From: an uncultured Collinsella sp.
GTDB taxonomy: Bacteria > Actinomycetota > Coriobacteriia > Coriobacteriales > Coriobacteriaceae
DNA length: 21,390 nt
Assembly: GCA_902470895.1 (NCBI GenBank)
Contig: CABRID010000029.1
Span: 1 to 21,390, forward strand
Direction: 5' to 3'
Shown here: positions 14,350 through 21,390 of the stretch, piece after piece
Position numbering within the stretch: position 1 is the stretch's first letter
Layout: each line of letters begins with the position of its first letter
Program-made: the position numbers and the translations under genes
The notes under the pieces: model-generated
What the model saw: the letters and a program-made list of their open reading frames with translations, nothing else
Databases searched by the model: none
What the model was told of the DNA's origin: nothing

Positions 14350-15801
14350 CTACTCGACCGTATCGACCGTTGCAGCCACGTTGCCGTCTGCCATACGCAC
14401 GCGGATGGCGTCGCCCGGCTTAAAGGTCTTGGCGCTCGTAGCCACACCTCCATCGCTGTACGCGATGGAATAACCGCGGGCAAGTACCTTAAGCGGCGAC
14501 AGGGCATCGAGCGACGCGGCGGCTCGGCCCAGGTCGGACGCGGGTTTGCTGAGCATCGTACGTCCCTGATGCTCCAGACGGGAACTCGCAAGCGTGAGCG
14601 CATGGCGTTTGCCATCGAGCCCCGAGGTGCTTGCAACCAGACGCTCGGGCAGGCGTTCAAAGCTGGATCGGAAAGCTCCGACCGAGCGTACTATGGCACC
14701 CGACAGGCGATCGGCGGTCAGCGCAAGCTCCGATTCGCGACGCTCGACCATAAATGTGGGGTCGTTGAGGCACGGGCGGCACGCAGCCGCATCGAGCGCA
14801 TCGCCCAGGCGAGCCGTATAGGTATCCCAGGCACGGCGACCGCGCTGATCGAGCATCTCCAGGTCGACCTGGGCCGACCCAATCATCGATGCCATCGCGG
14901 CACCCAGACGCTGATGGCGCGCCTCGAGCACATCGGCCAACTCCGTCATAGCCGGCGCCACCGATTCTGCCGCCGCCGTGGGCGTGGAGGCGCGGCGGTC
15001 GCTCACCATGTCGCAAATCGAGGTATCGGGCTCATGGCCGATACCGGTCACCACGGGCACGGGACAGGCAGCCACTGCACGGGCAAGCTCCTCGTCGTTG
15101 AAGGTCATGAGGTCCTCGAAGGAGCCGCCGCCGCGCACCAGCAAGATGCAGTCGGGCGCCGGCGTGATGGCGGCGGCACGGCGCAGGCCCTCGATAAGCT
15201 CGGCCGGCGCACCCTCGCCCTGGACCTTTGCGCCCACGCAGACGAGCTCGACGAGCGGGTTGCGTCGGCGCAGCGTACGCTTGACGTCGTCGATTACCGC
15301 ACCGGAAAGCGAGGTGACAACCGCCACGCGTGAGCAGAACACCGGGATGCGGCGTTTGCGCGCTTCGTCCATCAGGCCCTCGCGGCGTAGCTTTTCGGCC
15401 AGTTGCGCCACTTGTTGACGCAGCAGACCCTCCCCCGCCAGCGAAAACGAGCGAGCGACAAAGCTCATACGACCCGTGGGCTTATAGAGGTTGAAGCTGC
15501 CCTTAAAGCTCACCTGCATGCCGTCACGCAGATCGAAGGTACGCTTGAGATAGGCGCCCTTCCAGATGATGCAGTCGACGGCGGCCGAGTCGTCTTTAAT
15601 CTGGAAGTAGCAGTGGCCGCTTCGGGCGTTGGGACCACGGAAACCCGTGACCTCGCCCAGGACACTCAGCTGCGGAATGGCATCGAGCGCACCAGCGGCG
15701 ATCTCCACCGCCTGGCTCACGCTGAGCTCCTTGCGCTCCTGCTCATCCGAACCGTCGAACTCGGCGGAAACGGCATTGCCGGTCAGATTCCAGCCTGCCA
15801 C
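14350..15801 (-). CDS. xseA: Exodeoxyribonuclease VII large subunit
   Basis: XseA is the catalytic subunit of exonuclease VII. The 483-residue protein has an N-terminal OB-fold (about residues 25-115, including LGEVTGFRGP and GHCYFQIKDDSAAVDCIIWKG written here in two parts). The catalytic region follows: VVTSLSGAVIDDVKRTLRRR, LLVRGGGSFEDLMTFNDEEL, VVTGIGHEPDTSICDMVSD and RASTPTAAAE. A long helical segment and the closing LSPLKVLARGYSI complete it. The start is probably GTG 15801, because AAAGGAGG lies 4 nt upstream; a TTG at 15828 would put that site inside the gene. It leads the operon with xseB and the HIT gene. Confidence 0.94.
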   Translation of the reverse strand: MAGWNLTGNAVSAEFDGSDEQERKELSVSQAVEIAAGALDAIPQLSVLGEVTGFRGPNARSGHCYFQIKDDSAAVDCIIWKGAYLKRTFDLRDGMQVSFKGSFNLYKPTGRMSFVARSFSLAGEGLLRQQVAQLAEKLRREGLMDEARKRRIPVFCSRVAVVTSLSGAVIDDVKRTLRRRNPLVELVCVGAKVQGEGAPAELIEGLRRAAAITPAPDCILLVRGGGSFEDLMTFNDEELARAVAACPVPVVTGIGHEPDTSICDMVSDRRASTPTAAAESVAPAMTELADVLEARHQRLGAAMASMIGSAQVDLEMLDQRGRRAWDTYTARLGDALDAAACRPCLNDPTFMVERRESELALTADRLSGAIVRSVGAFRSSFERLPERLVASTSGLDGKRHALTLASSRLEHQGRTMLSKPASDLGRAAASLDALSPLKVLARGYSIAYSDGGVATSAKTFKPGDAIRVRMADGNVAATVDTVE

Positions 15802-15870
15802 GCAGCCTCCTTTCGTTATCGCGCACAAGGGCTCCGGCCCTGCGCAAATTCAAGTCCAACACATAGTACA

Positions 15871-15900
15871 GCGCCGCGGGGACACGAATCTCCGCGGCGC
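15871..15900 (-). terminator. GC-rich hairpin after the YugP-like gene
   Basis: GCGCCGCGG (15871-15879) and CCGCGGCGC (15892-15900) form a perfect 9-bp stem with a 12-nt loop, 16 bp after the YugP-like gene stop. No T-run follows on the minus strand, so termination would be weak or factor-aided. It could reduce read-through into xseA. Confidence 0.45.
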
Positions 15901-15916
15901 CCAGCGACCCAATTTG

Positions 15917-16621
15917 TTATCGGTTGGAGTTTCTGTTGTAGCGAGCCATAAGATAGAGCAGCTGAATAATCGAGGTGAGCGCAGCAGCAACATAGGTAAG
16001 CGCGGCGGCCGTCAGTACCTTCTTGGCACCGTTGACCTGCTTGGAGCTCATACCCGACTGCTCGATGTACGCCACGGCGCGGCGGCTGGCATCAATCTCG
16101 ACCGGCAGCGTAACCAGTTGGAACAGCACGCTAAACGAGAAGAAGATCAGTGCGAGGGATGTGAGCCCGGCAATGTTCATAAACAGGCCCAAGAGCAACA
16201 CGATGGTCCAAGTGTTCTGGGTAAAGTTGACAACCGGAACCAGGGCGGTACGCACTTTCATCATGGCGTAACCGCTTTGACGCTGGGCGGCATGGCCCGC
16301 CTCGTGGCAGGCGACGGCAACGCTTGCGACCGACCCGCCCGAACGGTTGGCATCCGAGAGATACAGGTTATTGTCCTGCGGGTTGTAATGGTCGGTGAGC
16401 TCGCCGGCGACACCCTTGATACCCACGGCGTTGCAGCCGTTGGCGTCGAGCATGCGGCGCGCGACCGCAGCGCCCGTGTCGCCGTCCGAGCGAACCTTGG
16501 ACCAGGTTTTGTACGTTGAGTTGATATAGCTCTGCGCGGCAAGACCGAGCACTGTACAAACAAGGACAACCAGCAGGTACAGCGGGTCGATGCCAAAGCC
16601 GTATCCATAGTAATAGGGCAT
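15917..16621 (-). CDS. YugP-like zinc metallopeptidase, membrane-bound
   Basis: This 234-residue protein matches the YugP family (neutral zinc metallopeptidase type 2). HEAGH at 106-110 (VACHEAGHAAQ) is the HExxH zinc site and PVEIDASRRA (about 173-182) is the usual third conserved block. Hydrophobic segments lie at about 12-30, 136-155, 156-172 and 203-226. A short Tyr/Gly-rich N-terminus (MPYYYGYGFG) precedes the first one. The family's physiological substrate is not established, though a membrane protein quality-control role is often proposed. The start ATG 16621 follows GGAGGA. It lies 64 bp downstream of rnd on the same strand, so co-transcription with rnd is possible. Confidence 0.88.
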   Translation of the reverse strand: MPYYYGYGFGIDPLYLLVVLVCTVLGLAAQSYINSTYKTWSKVRSDGDTGAAVARRMLDANGCNAVGIKGVAGELTDHYNPQDNNLYLSDANRSGGSVASVAVACHEAGHAAQRQSGYAMMKVRTALVPVVNFTQNTWTIVLLLGLFMNIAGLTSLALIFFSFSVLFQLVTLPVEIDASRRAVAYIEQSGMSSKQVNGAKKVLTAAALTYVAAALTSIIQLLYLMARYNRNSNR

Positions 16622-16685
16622 GCGAATTCCTCCGAATCGAGTTACACGTTGGAGGCATTCTACCCACTCAGCCGACTAGGCTTCC

Positions 16686-17819
16686 TTACAGGAGCTCGAT
16701 TTTGCCGTCCTTCACAGTGAGTCCCATGTTGCCCGAGAGCAGATCGTCCAGGCGCGAGCCCACAAGCTCAAAGCGCCAGCCTTCGCGCAAGGGGCTCTGC
16801 TCGGGATGCTCAATATAGTCGGCCAGGTCATCGCGCGAGGCAATGACCGAGGTCGCCACTCCCGAGCGTTCGGCAACCAGGCGGATAAGCGCGTACATGA
16901 GATCCGTCACGCTCTCCAGCTCCGGAGAGATCTGGCGATGCCCGCGCACCATGAGCGGCAGGCGATCGTGCGGGCAGCTTGCGCCGCGCTTGATGGCCAT
17001 GAGCGCACCGTCCACGTCGCGCTCCCCCAACTGATCGGTACCGCGAATGCTACGGAACTCCTCAACGCGCACGGGATTGCGCTTGACGAGCGCAAGCAGC
17101 GTGTCGTCGGACATGACCCACTTGCGCGGGATGTTACGGCGCTCGGCGCGGTCCTCGCGCCAGGCGGCGAGCTCGCGCGCGATGCCCAGCTGGTGGCGGC
17201 TGCACGAGTTGATGCGCTTGACCTTGCGGAATGCCTCGTGACGGTCGGCGTGATAGTGCGACTCGTCAGCCAGCGGGCGTAGCTCGTCCAGCACCCAGTC
17301 CACGCGGCCCAGCTCGCGCAGGCGGCTCATCATCTCGGTATAGGCCACGATCAGATACTTGACGTCATCGATCGCGTACTCAATCTGCTTATCGGTCAGC
17401 GGGCGACGCGACCAGTCGGTCAGTGACTCGGTCTTGGGCAATGAGACGCCGCAAAACGTCTGTACGAGCGCGCCGTAGGAAATCTGCTGACGCTCGCCCA
17501 AAAAGGCGGCGGCCACCTGCGTGTCAAAAATCGGACGCGGCAGCACGCCTACGGTATGGAGCATGACCTCCATATCCTGCGAGCAGGCGTGGAAGACCTT
17601 GGTCACGCTCTCGTCGGCCATAAGCTCGGCCAGCGGCGATAGGTCGTCGATTACCAGGGGATCGACCGCTACGCTCTCGGCAGGGGTGGCAATCTGAACC
17701 AAACACAGACGCGGATGGAACGTGCGCTCGCGCAAAAACTCGGTATCGACGGCAATCGCGTCGAACTCACGGGCGCGCTGGCAAAAGTCGAGTAGAGCCT
17801 GATGTGTGGAAATGTACAT
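16686..17819 (-). CDS. rnd: Ribonuclease D
   Basis: RNase D is a 3'-5' exoribonuclease that trims tRNA and other small RNA ends. The 377-residue protein is of normal length. DEDDy residues are visible: Asp25 and Glu27 in VDTEF, Asp82 in HACSQDMEV, and Tyr148 with Asp152 in YAIDDVKYL. An HRDC domain follows (about 200-285, with ELAAWREDRAERRNIPRKWV). ATG 17819 is chosen because MYISTHQALLDFC starts the family's first strand directly; an upstream GTG at 17855 would add 12 unrelated residues. Its ribosome binding site is weak (GGGTTGAT). It is divergent from the lipid kinase gene. Confidence 0.93.
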   Translation of the reverse strand: MYISTHQALLDFCQRAREFDAIAVDTEFLRERTFHPRLCLVQIATPAESVAVDPLVIDDLSPLAELMADESVTKVFHACSQDMEVMLHTVGVLPRPIFDTQVAAAFLGERQQISYGALVQTFCGVSLPKTESLTDWSRRPLTDKQIEYAIDDVKYLIVAYTEMMSRLRELGRVDWVLDELRPLADESHYHADRHEAFRKVKRINSCSRHQLGIARELAAWREDRAERRNIPRKWVMSDDTLLALVKRNPVRVEEFRSIRGTDQLGERDVDGALMAIKRGASCPHDRLPLMVRGHRQISPELESVTDLMYALIRLVAERSGVATSVIASRDDLADYIEHPEQSPLREGWRFELVGSRLDDLLSGNMGLTVKDGKIELL

Positions 17820-17883
17820 ATCAACCCATCGAATAAGGTTAGGCCCGAAAAACACGGGTAGGATATCGGCATTGCCTTACAAC

Positions 17884-17889
17884 TATACT
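17884..17889 (+). promoter_or_regulatory. Candidate -10 element of the lipid kinase gene
   Basis: TATACT (5 of 6) lies 28 bp upstream of the start in the 98-bp gap between two divergent genes, a sensible distance. No good -35 is present at 16-18 bp. The same gap must also hold the rnd promoter, which I could not place. Confidence 0.3.
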
Positions 17890-17917
17890 CGGTTAGTCAC
17901 AGAACGGGAACGTAAGT

Positions 17918-18835
17918 ATGCGCTGCCTTATCATCCACAACCCGGCATCGGGCCCCAGCTCAGATGAAATCTACGCATTCACGCACGCCCTCGCGCAGGG
18001 CGGCGACGAGGTCGTGATGCGTTTTATCGGCGATGGTATGGAACCCGAGGATGCCGTGGCGGACGTGCGCGAGTTTGATCGCGTGGTCGTTTCGGGCGGC
18101 GACGGCACCGTCTCCAACGTGCTCGACCAGATGCGCGGGTGCGGTGTCCCCACGCTCGTTTTCCCCTCTGGCACAGCCTGCCTGTTCTTTAACAACATCG
18201 GTAATGCCCCCGAGGCAGCGGCGCTTGCCAAGGCTTGCCGCGCCGGTCGCACGGTCAAAGTGGACATGGGCGAGCTCTTTTGGCTCGACGAGAACGGCAA
18301 CGAGAAGCGTCATGGCTTCATCATCATCGCCGGCTCGGGCTACGATGCCGAGATCATGATGAAGGCCGCCCCCACCAAAAACGACATCGGCGAGATCGCC
18401 TACTTCCTGTCCGCGCTCGCCACGCCCAATCCCACGGTGGCGCACTTTACAATTGAGCATGACGGCATTGTCGAGGAGCTCGACGGCATCTGCTGCATGG
18501 CAGGCAACACCTCGGTCATCCAAAACGACATCAATCTGTTCCCCAACTGCCGTATGAACGACGGCATGGTCGACATCGTCGTTATTGAGCCCGTGCGCAC
18601 GGTGCAGTTGCTCCCCACGGTAATCACCGCCGCGCTCGACCCCGCCGGCAAGGTACTCGGCCGCCCGCAGTTTAAGATCATCCAGACCAAAGAAGCCAAG
18701 ATTACCTGCACGCCATCGCTCGGCATGCAGTTTGATGGCGAGATTATCTCCAGCAATTCGGGCGTCTTTGGAGCCCGCGCGCTTCCGCAATGCCTCGACC
18801 TCATCGTCGACGAATTCTCACCGCTTGGTAAATAG
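17918..18835 (+). CDS. Diacylglycerol/lipid kinase family protein (YegS/DgkB-like)
   Basis: Members of this family phosphorylate diacylglycerol or other lipids with ATP at the membrane's inner face. The 305-residue protein has the expected length. It starts with LIIHNPASG, carries the nucleotide-binding GGDGT motif at 60-64 (VVSGGDGTVSNV), then FPSGTACLF, a family-typical IAGSGYDAEIM block and a C-terminal beta-sandwich with MQFDGEII. No transmembrane segment is seen. Several cysteines (CC in ICCMAG) are of no known role. The start ATG 17918 has only a weak site (GGGAACG). Its stop codon overlaps the ribosome binding site of the following microprotein, which points to coupling. Whether the substrate is diacylglycerol is not decidable here. 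Confidence 0.87.
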   Translation: MRCLIIHNPASGPSSDEIYAFTHALAQGGDEVVMRFIGDGMEPEDAVADVREFDRVVVSGGDGTVSNVLDQMRGCGVPTLVFPSGTACLFFNNIGNAPEAAALAKACRAGRTVKVDMGELFWLDENGNEKRHGFIIIAGSGYDAEIMMKAAPTKNDIGEIAYFLSALATPNPTVAHFTIEHDGIVEELDGICCMAGNTSVIQNDINLFPNCRMNDGMVDIVVIEPVRTVQLLPTVITAALDPAGKVLGRPQFKIIQTKEAKITCTPSLGMQFDGEIISSNSGVFGARALPQCLDLIVDEFSPLGK

Positions 18836-18844
18836 GAGGACCCC

Positions 18845-18937
18845 ATGAACGACAATCCCCTGATCGGCTTTATCATCATCGTTTTGGCCATGCTCGTCGG
18901 CTATGCGATCAACGTGATCCACCGCCGGAAGAAGTAA
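18845..18937 (+). CDS. 30-residue single-pass membrane microprotein
   Basis: The frame opens with MNDNPLIGF, continues with a hydrophobic run of about 17 residues (FIIIVLAMLVGYAINVI) and ends in HRRKK before TAA. A short polar start, one membrane helix and a basic tail predict an inner-membrane protein with the positive end in the cytoplasm. AGGAGGA at 18834-18840 gives a near-perfect ribosome binding site 4 nt before the ATG, and it overlaps the TAG of the lipid kinase gene. A strong terminator follows 35 bp later, so it shares the kinase's transcript. I do not recognise a family. The function may be to anchor or regulate the kinase, which is an inference from coupling only. Confidence 0.72.
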   Translation: MNDNPLIGFIIIVLAMLVGYAINVIHRRKK

Positions 18938-18972
18938 TTCCACATTGGTATGATATTCATCCAATTATCGTC

Positions 18973-19013
18973 TCCCCTGCTGTTTATGCATTTGCCAAAC
19001 AGCGGGGGATTTT
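18973..19013 (+). terminator. Terminator of the lipid kinase-microprotein operon
   Basis: TCCCCTGCTGTTT (18973-18985) pairs with AAACAGCGGGGGA (18997-19009) over 13 bp with one T-G wobble, and TTTT follows (19010-19013). Confidence 0.9.
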
Positions 19014-19200
19014 CATTTCGGGCATTCTCGGCTACTTTATTCGACTACAGTAATTACAGGGCGTCTTTATTAAAGTAAAGCTATATGCTGAGTACAATTA
19101 ACCGCTCATCGCATATTTCATCACGCTTATCGAGTAAGTATTTTTCATAGATGAATATTGTTTCCAGTTCGTTACGCTAATGGGGTGTCTTTATTGGCTG
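19014..19200 (+). other. AT-rich upstream region of the C69 gene
   Basis: There is no gene. The stretch is AT-rich compared with its surroundings. A -10-like TACAAT lies at 19093-19098 with a weak TTAAAG -35 (19070-19075) at 17 bp. The sequence GTCTTTATT occurs twice, near 19062 and near 19186. The long leader suggests regulated expression of the secreted enzyme, but I could not place a firm promoter. Confidence 0.4.
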
Positions 19201-19225
19201 AAGCCCTCTGGCGACAGAGGGCTTT
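19201..19225 (+). promoter_or_regulatory. Terminator-like hairpin in the C69 gene leader
   Basis: AAGCCCTCT (19201-19209) and AGAGGGCTT (19216-19224) form a perfect 9-bp stem with a 6-nt loop, ending TTT. It sits 19 nt upstream of the start and just before the GGGAGGG ribosome binding site. No upstream gene needs it as a terminator, since one already lies at 18973-19013. Confidence 0.5.
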
Positions 19226-19243
19226 CGCACGCTGGGAGGGAAA

Positions 19244-21223
19244 ATGAGGAAAACTCACCCCGTCAACGCGCTCAAGAAGCTTGGCATAGGCCTCGCCTTT
19301 GGAGCTGCAACCATCATGTCCATGCCGACGTCTGCGCTCGCCTGCACGCAGATGTACATGGGCAAGAACCTTACGGCCGACGGCAACACGTACTACGGCC
19401 GCGCCGAGGACTTTGGCCCGCGCTACCTCAAGCACTTTGGCATTGAGCCGTCGCATGCCCCCGGGTATACCTACGGCTCAGACGAGTCCGACTTCTCATA
19501 CAGGTCGACCAAGACTACATATCGTTATAGCTACGTGCGCGATCATCCTTCGCAGTGGCACGGGCGCTATGATGCCTACTCTGAGGCAGGCATCAACGAG
19601 AAGGGCGTGTCCTGCTCCGCAACGCTGACCACCAACATGAACGATAAAGCCGCCAAGGCAGACCCCCTGACCGACACTGGCATTGGCGAGTATAGCTACG
19701 GCAGCGTTATCTTAGGCGAAAGTGCCAAAGCACGTGAGGGTGTCGAGCTCCTCGGCAAGATCATCGACGAGCAGGGCGCCAACGGCAACGATCAGATTAT
19801 CATCGCCGACAGCAACGAGACTTGGCTGTTTGCCGCACTTTCCGGCCACCAGTGGATCGCCATGAAGCTCGCCGATGACGTCGCCTCACTCAACCCCAAC
19901 ATCGGCGGACTCAATTACGATGTCAACCTTGATGACGCCGAGAACTGCCTCCACTCCGAGGGCATCCAGACCATGCCCGAGAAAAATGGCTTCGCCGAGT
20001 ACACCGACGGCAAGCTCGACGTTGCCAAGACCTATGGCAAAAGCGTCGCCGATTCCGGCGTTCATCAGTGGACTCGCTATGTCCAGGGCCGCGATTACTT
20101 CATGGCCCCGTTGACCAAGGGTGCGGATTACGACATCGTCACGGTTAAACCGAAAAAAGGCCCCGACCAAATCGGAGCCATGGTCAGCGAGATCCAGCCC
20201 CTGTTCTTCAAGCCCGGCAAGTCCGACTGGAACACCTTTGAGATGATCCGTGCATTTGGCAACCGCGGCGAAAATGTCCCCGGCCTCAACGCCAACACCG
20301 ACGGTGTCTACGCCATCGGCACCGAAAGAAGCACCGAGACCAACCTCTTCCAGATCCGTCAGGGCATGGACCCCGAGATCGCGACCATTCAGTGGGAGAT
20401 GCTCTCCCGCGCCGCCTACTCCGTCGCTATTCCTCTGTACTCTGCACTGCTCACCGAGGTCAGCCCCTACTTCAGCAATCAGGATGTCTCCTACGATCAC
20501 TGCGAAGAGACGGACATCGTGAACAACGAGGAGCCCGAGAACTCCATCAACTACGTCCTCATGGACATTAGTTCCCTCTGCTACGAGCACCGCGAGCAGC
20601 TCGGCACCGGCGTTCGCGCCTACCTCGACGCTCTCCAGAACGAGCTCATCGAGCAGAACCTCCAGGTCGACAAGGCCATGCAGGCTGCCGAGGGCACCGA
20701 GGCCCGCACCGCCTTGGCCAACAAGGCTGGCAAGGCTGCCACCGAGAACACCTACGTCAAGTGCAAGGCCCTGCTCCAGGAGATGCGCGCCTATCTGAAG
20801 GCTGGGGATTTCAGCACGCCCTTCACCCCGAGCGACCTGAACACCGAGACCCATGGCCTCAAGGAGTCCATCACCTACGCCAAGGACGCTCTTGCCACCG
20901 ACCCGGTAACCCCGGATCAGCCTGGCACTCCCGAGCAGCCTGGTACTCCTGAGCAGCCCGGTACCCCCGAGCAGCCCGGTACCCCCGAGCAGCCCGGTAC
21001 CCCCGAGCAGCCCGGTAAGCCCGAGCAGCCCACCACCAAGCCCGAGAAGCCTGGCAAGTCGGACACCACGACCACGGTAACCACCAACAAGACGAACACC
21101 AAGGGCGGCCTGCCCACCACCGGTGATCGTTTTGATGGCCGCGTGGTGGCTGCATTCGCCATCGCTGGCGTTGCCGTTATCTCCGCGGGCGGTTACTTCC
21201 TCTACCGTCGCAATAAGGAGTAA
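19244..21223 (+). CDS. Secreted, LPXTG-anchored C69 family dipeptidase
   Basis: This 659-residue protein is a PepD-type C69 peptidase, an Ntn-fold enzyme that uses an N-terminal cysteine to cut short peptides. Residues 1-33 are a signal peptide (basic start, hydrophobic core, then SALA). Signal peptidase I cleavage after Ala33 would expose Cys34 (CTQMYMGKNLTADGNTYYG), the expected nucleophile. The catalytic domain runs to about residue 455 with GRAEDFGPRY, EAGINEKGVS, NDQIIIADSNETW and FGNRGENVPG. A helical part follows, then six PGTPEQ-type hexapeptides (560-595), a Thr/Lys linker and a sortase signal: LPTTG at 623-627, a membrane helix (about 634-652) and YRRNKE. It is therefore exported, displayed and wall-anchored. 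The start is supported by GGGAGGG just upstream. Peptide scavenging is an inference. Confidence 0.92.
   Translation: MRKTHPVNALKKLGIGLAFGAATIMSMPTSALACTQMYMGKNLTADGNTYYGRAEDFGPRYLKHFGIEPSHAPGYTYGSDESDFSYRSTKTTYRYSYVRDHPSQWHGRYDAYSEAGINEKGVSCSATLTTNMNDKAAKADPLTDTGIGEYSYGSVILGESAKAREGVELLGKIIDEQGANGNDQIIIADSNETWLFAALSGHQWIAMKLADDVASLNPNIGGLNYDVNLDDAENCLHSEGIQTMPEKNGFAEYTDGKLDVAKTYGKSVADSGVHQWTRYVQGRDYFMAPLTKGADYDIVTVKPKKGPDQIGAMVSEIQPLFFKPGKSDWNTFEMIRAFGNRGENVPGLNANTDGVYAIGTERSTETNLFQIRQGMDPEIATIQWEMLSRAAYSVAIPLYSALLTEVSPYFSNQDVSYDHCEETDIVNNEEPENSINYVLMDISSLCYEHREQLGTGVRAYLDALQNELIEQNLQVDKAMQAAEGTEARTALANKAGKAATENTYVKCKALLQEMRAYLKAGDFSTPFTPSDLNTETHGLKESITYAKDALATDPVTPDQPGTPEQPGTPEQPGTPEQPGTPEQPGTPEQPGKPEQPTTKPEKPGKSDTTTTVTTNKTNTKGGLPTTGDRFDGRVVAAFAIAGVAVISAGGYFLYRRNKE
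20921..21028 (+). repeat. Six tandem 18-bp units encoding PGTPEQ spacer
   Basis: Units start at 20921, 20939, 20957, 20975, 20993 and 21011. Units 3, 4 and 5 are identical (CCCGGTACCCCCGAGCAG), units 1 and 2 carry synonymous changes, and unit 6 encodes PGKPEQ. The identity points to recent expansion, so the copy number may vary between strains or be mis-assembled. In the protein it is an extended wall-spanning stalk before the LPTTG signal. Confidence 0.93.
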
Positions 21224-21230
21224 CGTCTTA

Positions 21231-21282
21231 GCTGGGCGGGCAAGGCAGCAATGGCAGCCTCGCCCGCCCAGCCCGCTCTTTT
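21231..21282 (+). terminator. Terminator of the C69 gene
   Basis: GCTGGGCGGGC (21231-21241) and GCCCGCCCAGC (21262-21272) form a perfect 11-bp stem, extended by an inner AGGC/GCCT pairing, and TTTT follows at 21279-21282. It begins 8 bp after the stop. Confidence 0.88.
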
Positions 21283-21286
21283 GACC

Positions 21287-21324
21287 GGCGGGAAACCCGC
21301 CTGAAATCTTTTCAAAAAAGATTT
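21287..21324. repeat. Two short palindromes after the C69 terminator
   Basis: GGCGGG-AAA-CCCGCC (21287-21301) is followed by AAATCTTTT-CAA-AAAAGATTT (21304-21324), a perfect 9-bp stem with a 3-nt loop. The second has the form of an operator or a terminator reading left. They lie just upstream of a candidate promoter. Confidence 0.6.
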
Positions 21325-21343
21325 CCCCGCACGCACTTCGCTG

Positions 21344-21352
21344 TGCTATAGT
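21344..21352 (+). promoter_or_regulatory. Candidate extended -10 promoter at the contig edge
   Basis: TGC-TATAGT has a TG extended -10 motif (21344-21345) and a 5-of-6 -10 box (21347-21352); the -35 region is poor (TTCCCC). Transcription would start about 21359 and run right into sequence replaced by adapter, so the downstream gene is unknown. Confidence 0.4.
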
Positions 21353-21370
21353 GCAGCGCAACAGCAACTA

Positions 21371-21390
21371 CTGTCTCTTATACACATCTG
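21371..21390. other. Tn5/Nextera adapter remnant (sequencing artefact)
   Basis: The last 20 bases begin with the 19-bp reverse complement of the Tn5 mosaic end (CTGTCTCTTATACACATCT), followed by G, which fits one of the two Nextera adapter arms. Its position exactly at the end of the window and the lack of any transposon gene show that it is untrimmed adapter and not an element of the genome. Confidence 0.96.

Noticed and set aside
19334..19346. Lipobox making the C69 enzyme a lipoprotein
   Set aside because: The sequence before the cysteine is A-L-A, lacking the usual Leu at -3; lipid attachment would block the catalytic amino group, and an LPTTG anchor is already present.
21371..21390. Genuine Tn5 transposon end
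   Set aside because: Only the adapter-length mosaic end is present, it sits exactly at the contig edge, and no transposase or resistance gene accompanies it.

Overview
The window looks like a contig end from a high-GC, Gram-positive gut-type actinobacterium, most likely class Coriobacteriia (Collinsella or a relative). The reasons are GC-rich codon use, an LPXTG sortase substrate, GC-rich hairpin terminators, AGGAGG-type ribosome binding sites, and fermentative Pta/AckA genes. The taxonomic call is an inference from style and gene content; there is no rRNA or other marker here. The last 20 bases are a Tn5/Nextera sequencing adapter, so the right edge is an assembly artefact and not biology.

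Layout. Positions 1-582: the first codons of a leftward gene that runs off the edge, then an AT-rich non-coding stretch. 583-6919 (+): polyphosphate kinase with a long Pro/Ala/Glu tail, a strong terminator, an Fe-S m5U RNA methyltransferase, a DJ-1/PfpI protein overlapping a Maf nucleotide pyrophosphatase, and a DmpA-type P1 peptidase. 6920-7250: a convergent intergenic region made of two large palindromes, with what appears to be the fossil 3' end of a second glycosyltransferase gene. 7251-9477 (-): UDP-galactopyranose mutase (glf) overlapping a GT2 glycosyltransferase. 9709-13508: acetate metabolism, with pta (+) convergent with two separately transcribed, diverged acetate kinase genes (-). 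Between pta and the first ackA lies a regular 62-bp repeat array of alternating inverted 14-mers. 13656-17819 (-): rnd, a YugP-like zinc membrane protease, xseA, xseB and a HIT protein. 17918-18937 (+): a lipid/diacylglycerol kinase coupled to a 30-residue single-pass membrane microprotein. 19244-21223 (+): a secreted, wall-anchored C69 dipeptidase whose predicted signal-peptidase cut exposes its catalytic cysteine.

How the genes fit together. Pta with AckA converts acetyl-CoA to acetate with ATP gain, the usual energy-yielding end of fermentation; the two AckA copies differ at active-site positions. Glf and the GT2 enzyme probably supply and use a galactofuranose-containing surface glycan. 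DJ-1 and Maf form a small damage-control pair. XseA/XseB form exonuclease VII, and RNase D processes RNA. The secreted C69 enzyme probably trims peptides outside the cell.

The most unusual material is non-coding: the 62-bp array, the paired palindromes with the gene fossil, and terminator-like hairpins in the 5' leaders of glf, pta and the C69 gene. No CRISPR array, tRNA, rRNA, insertion sequence or phage gene was found.
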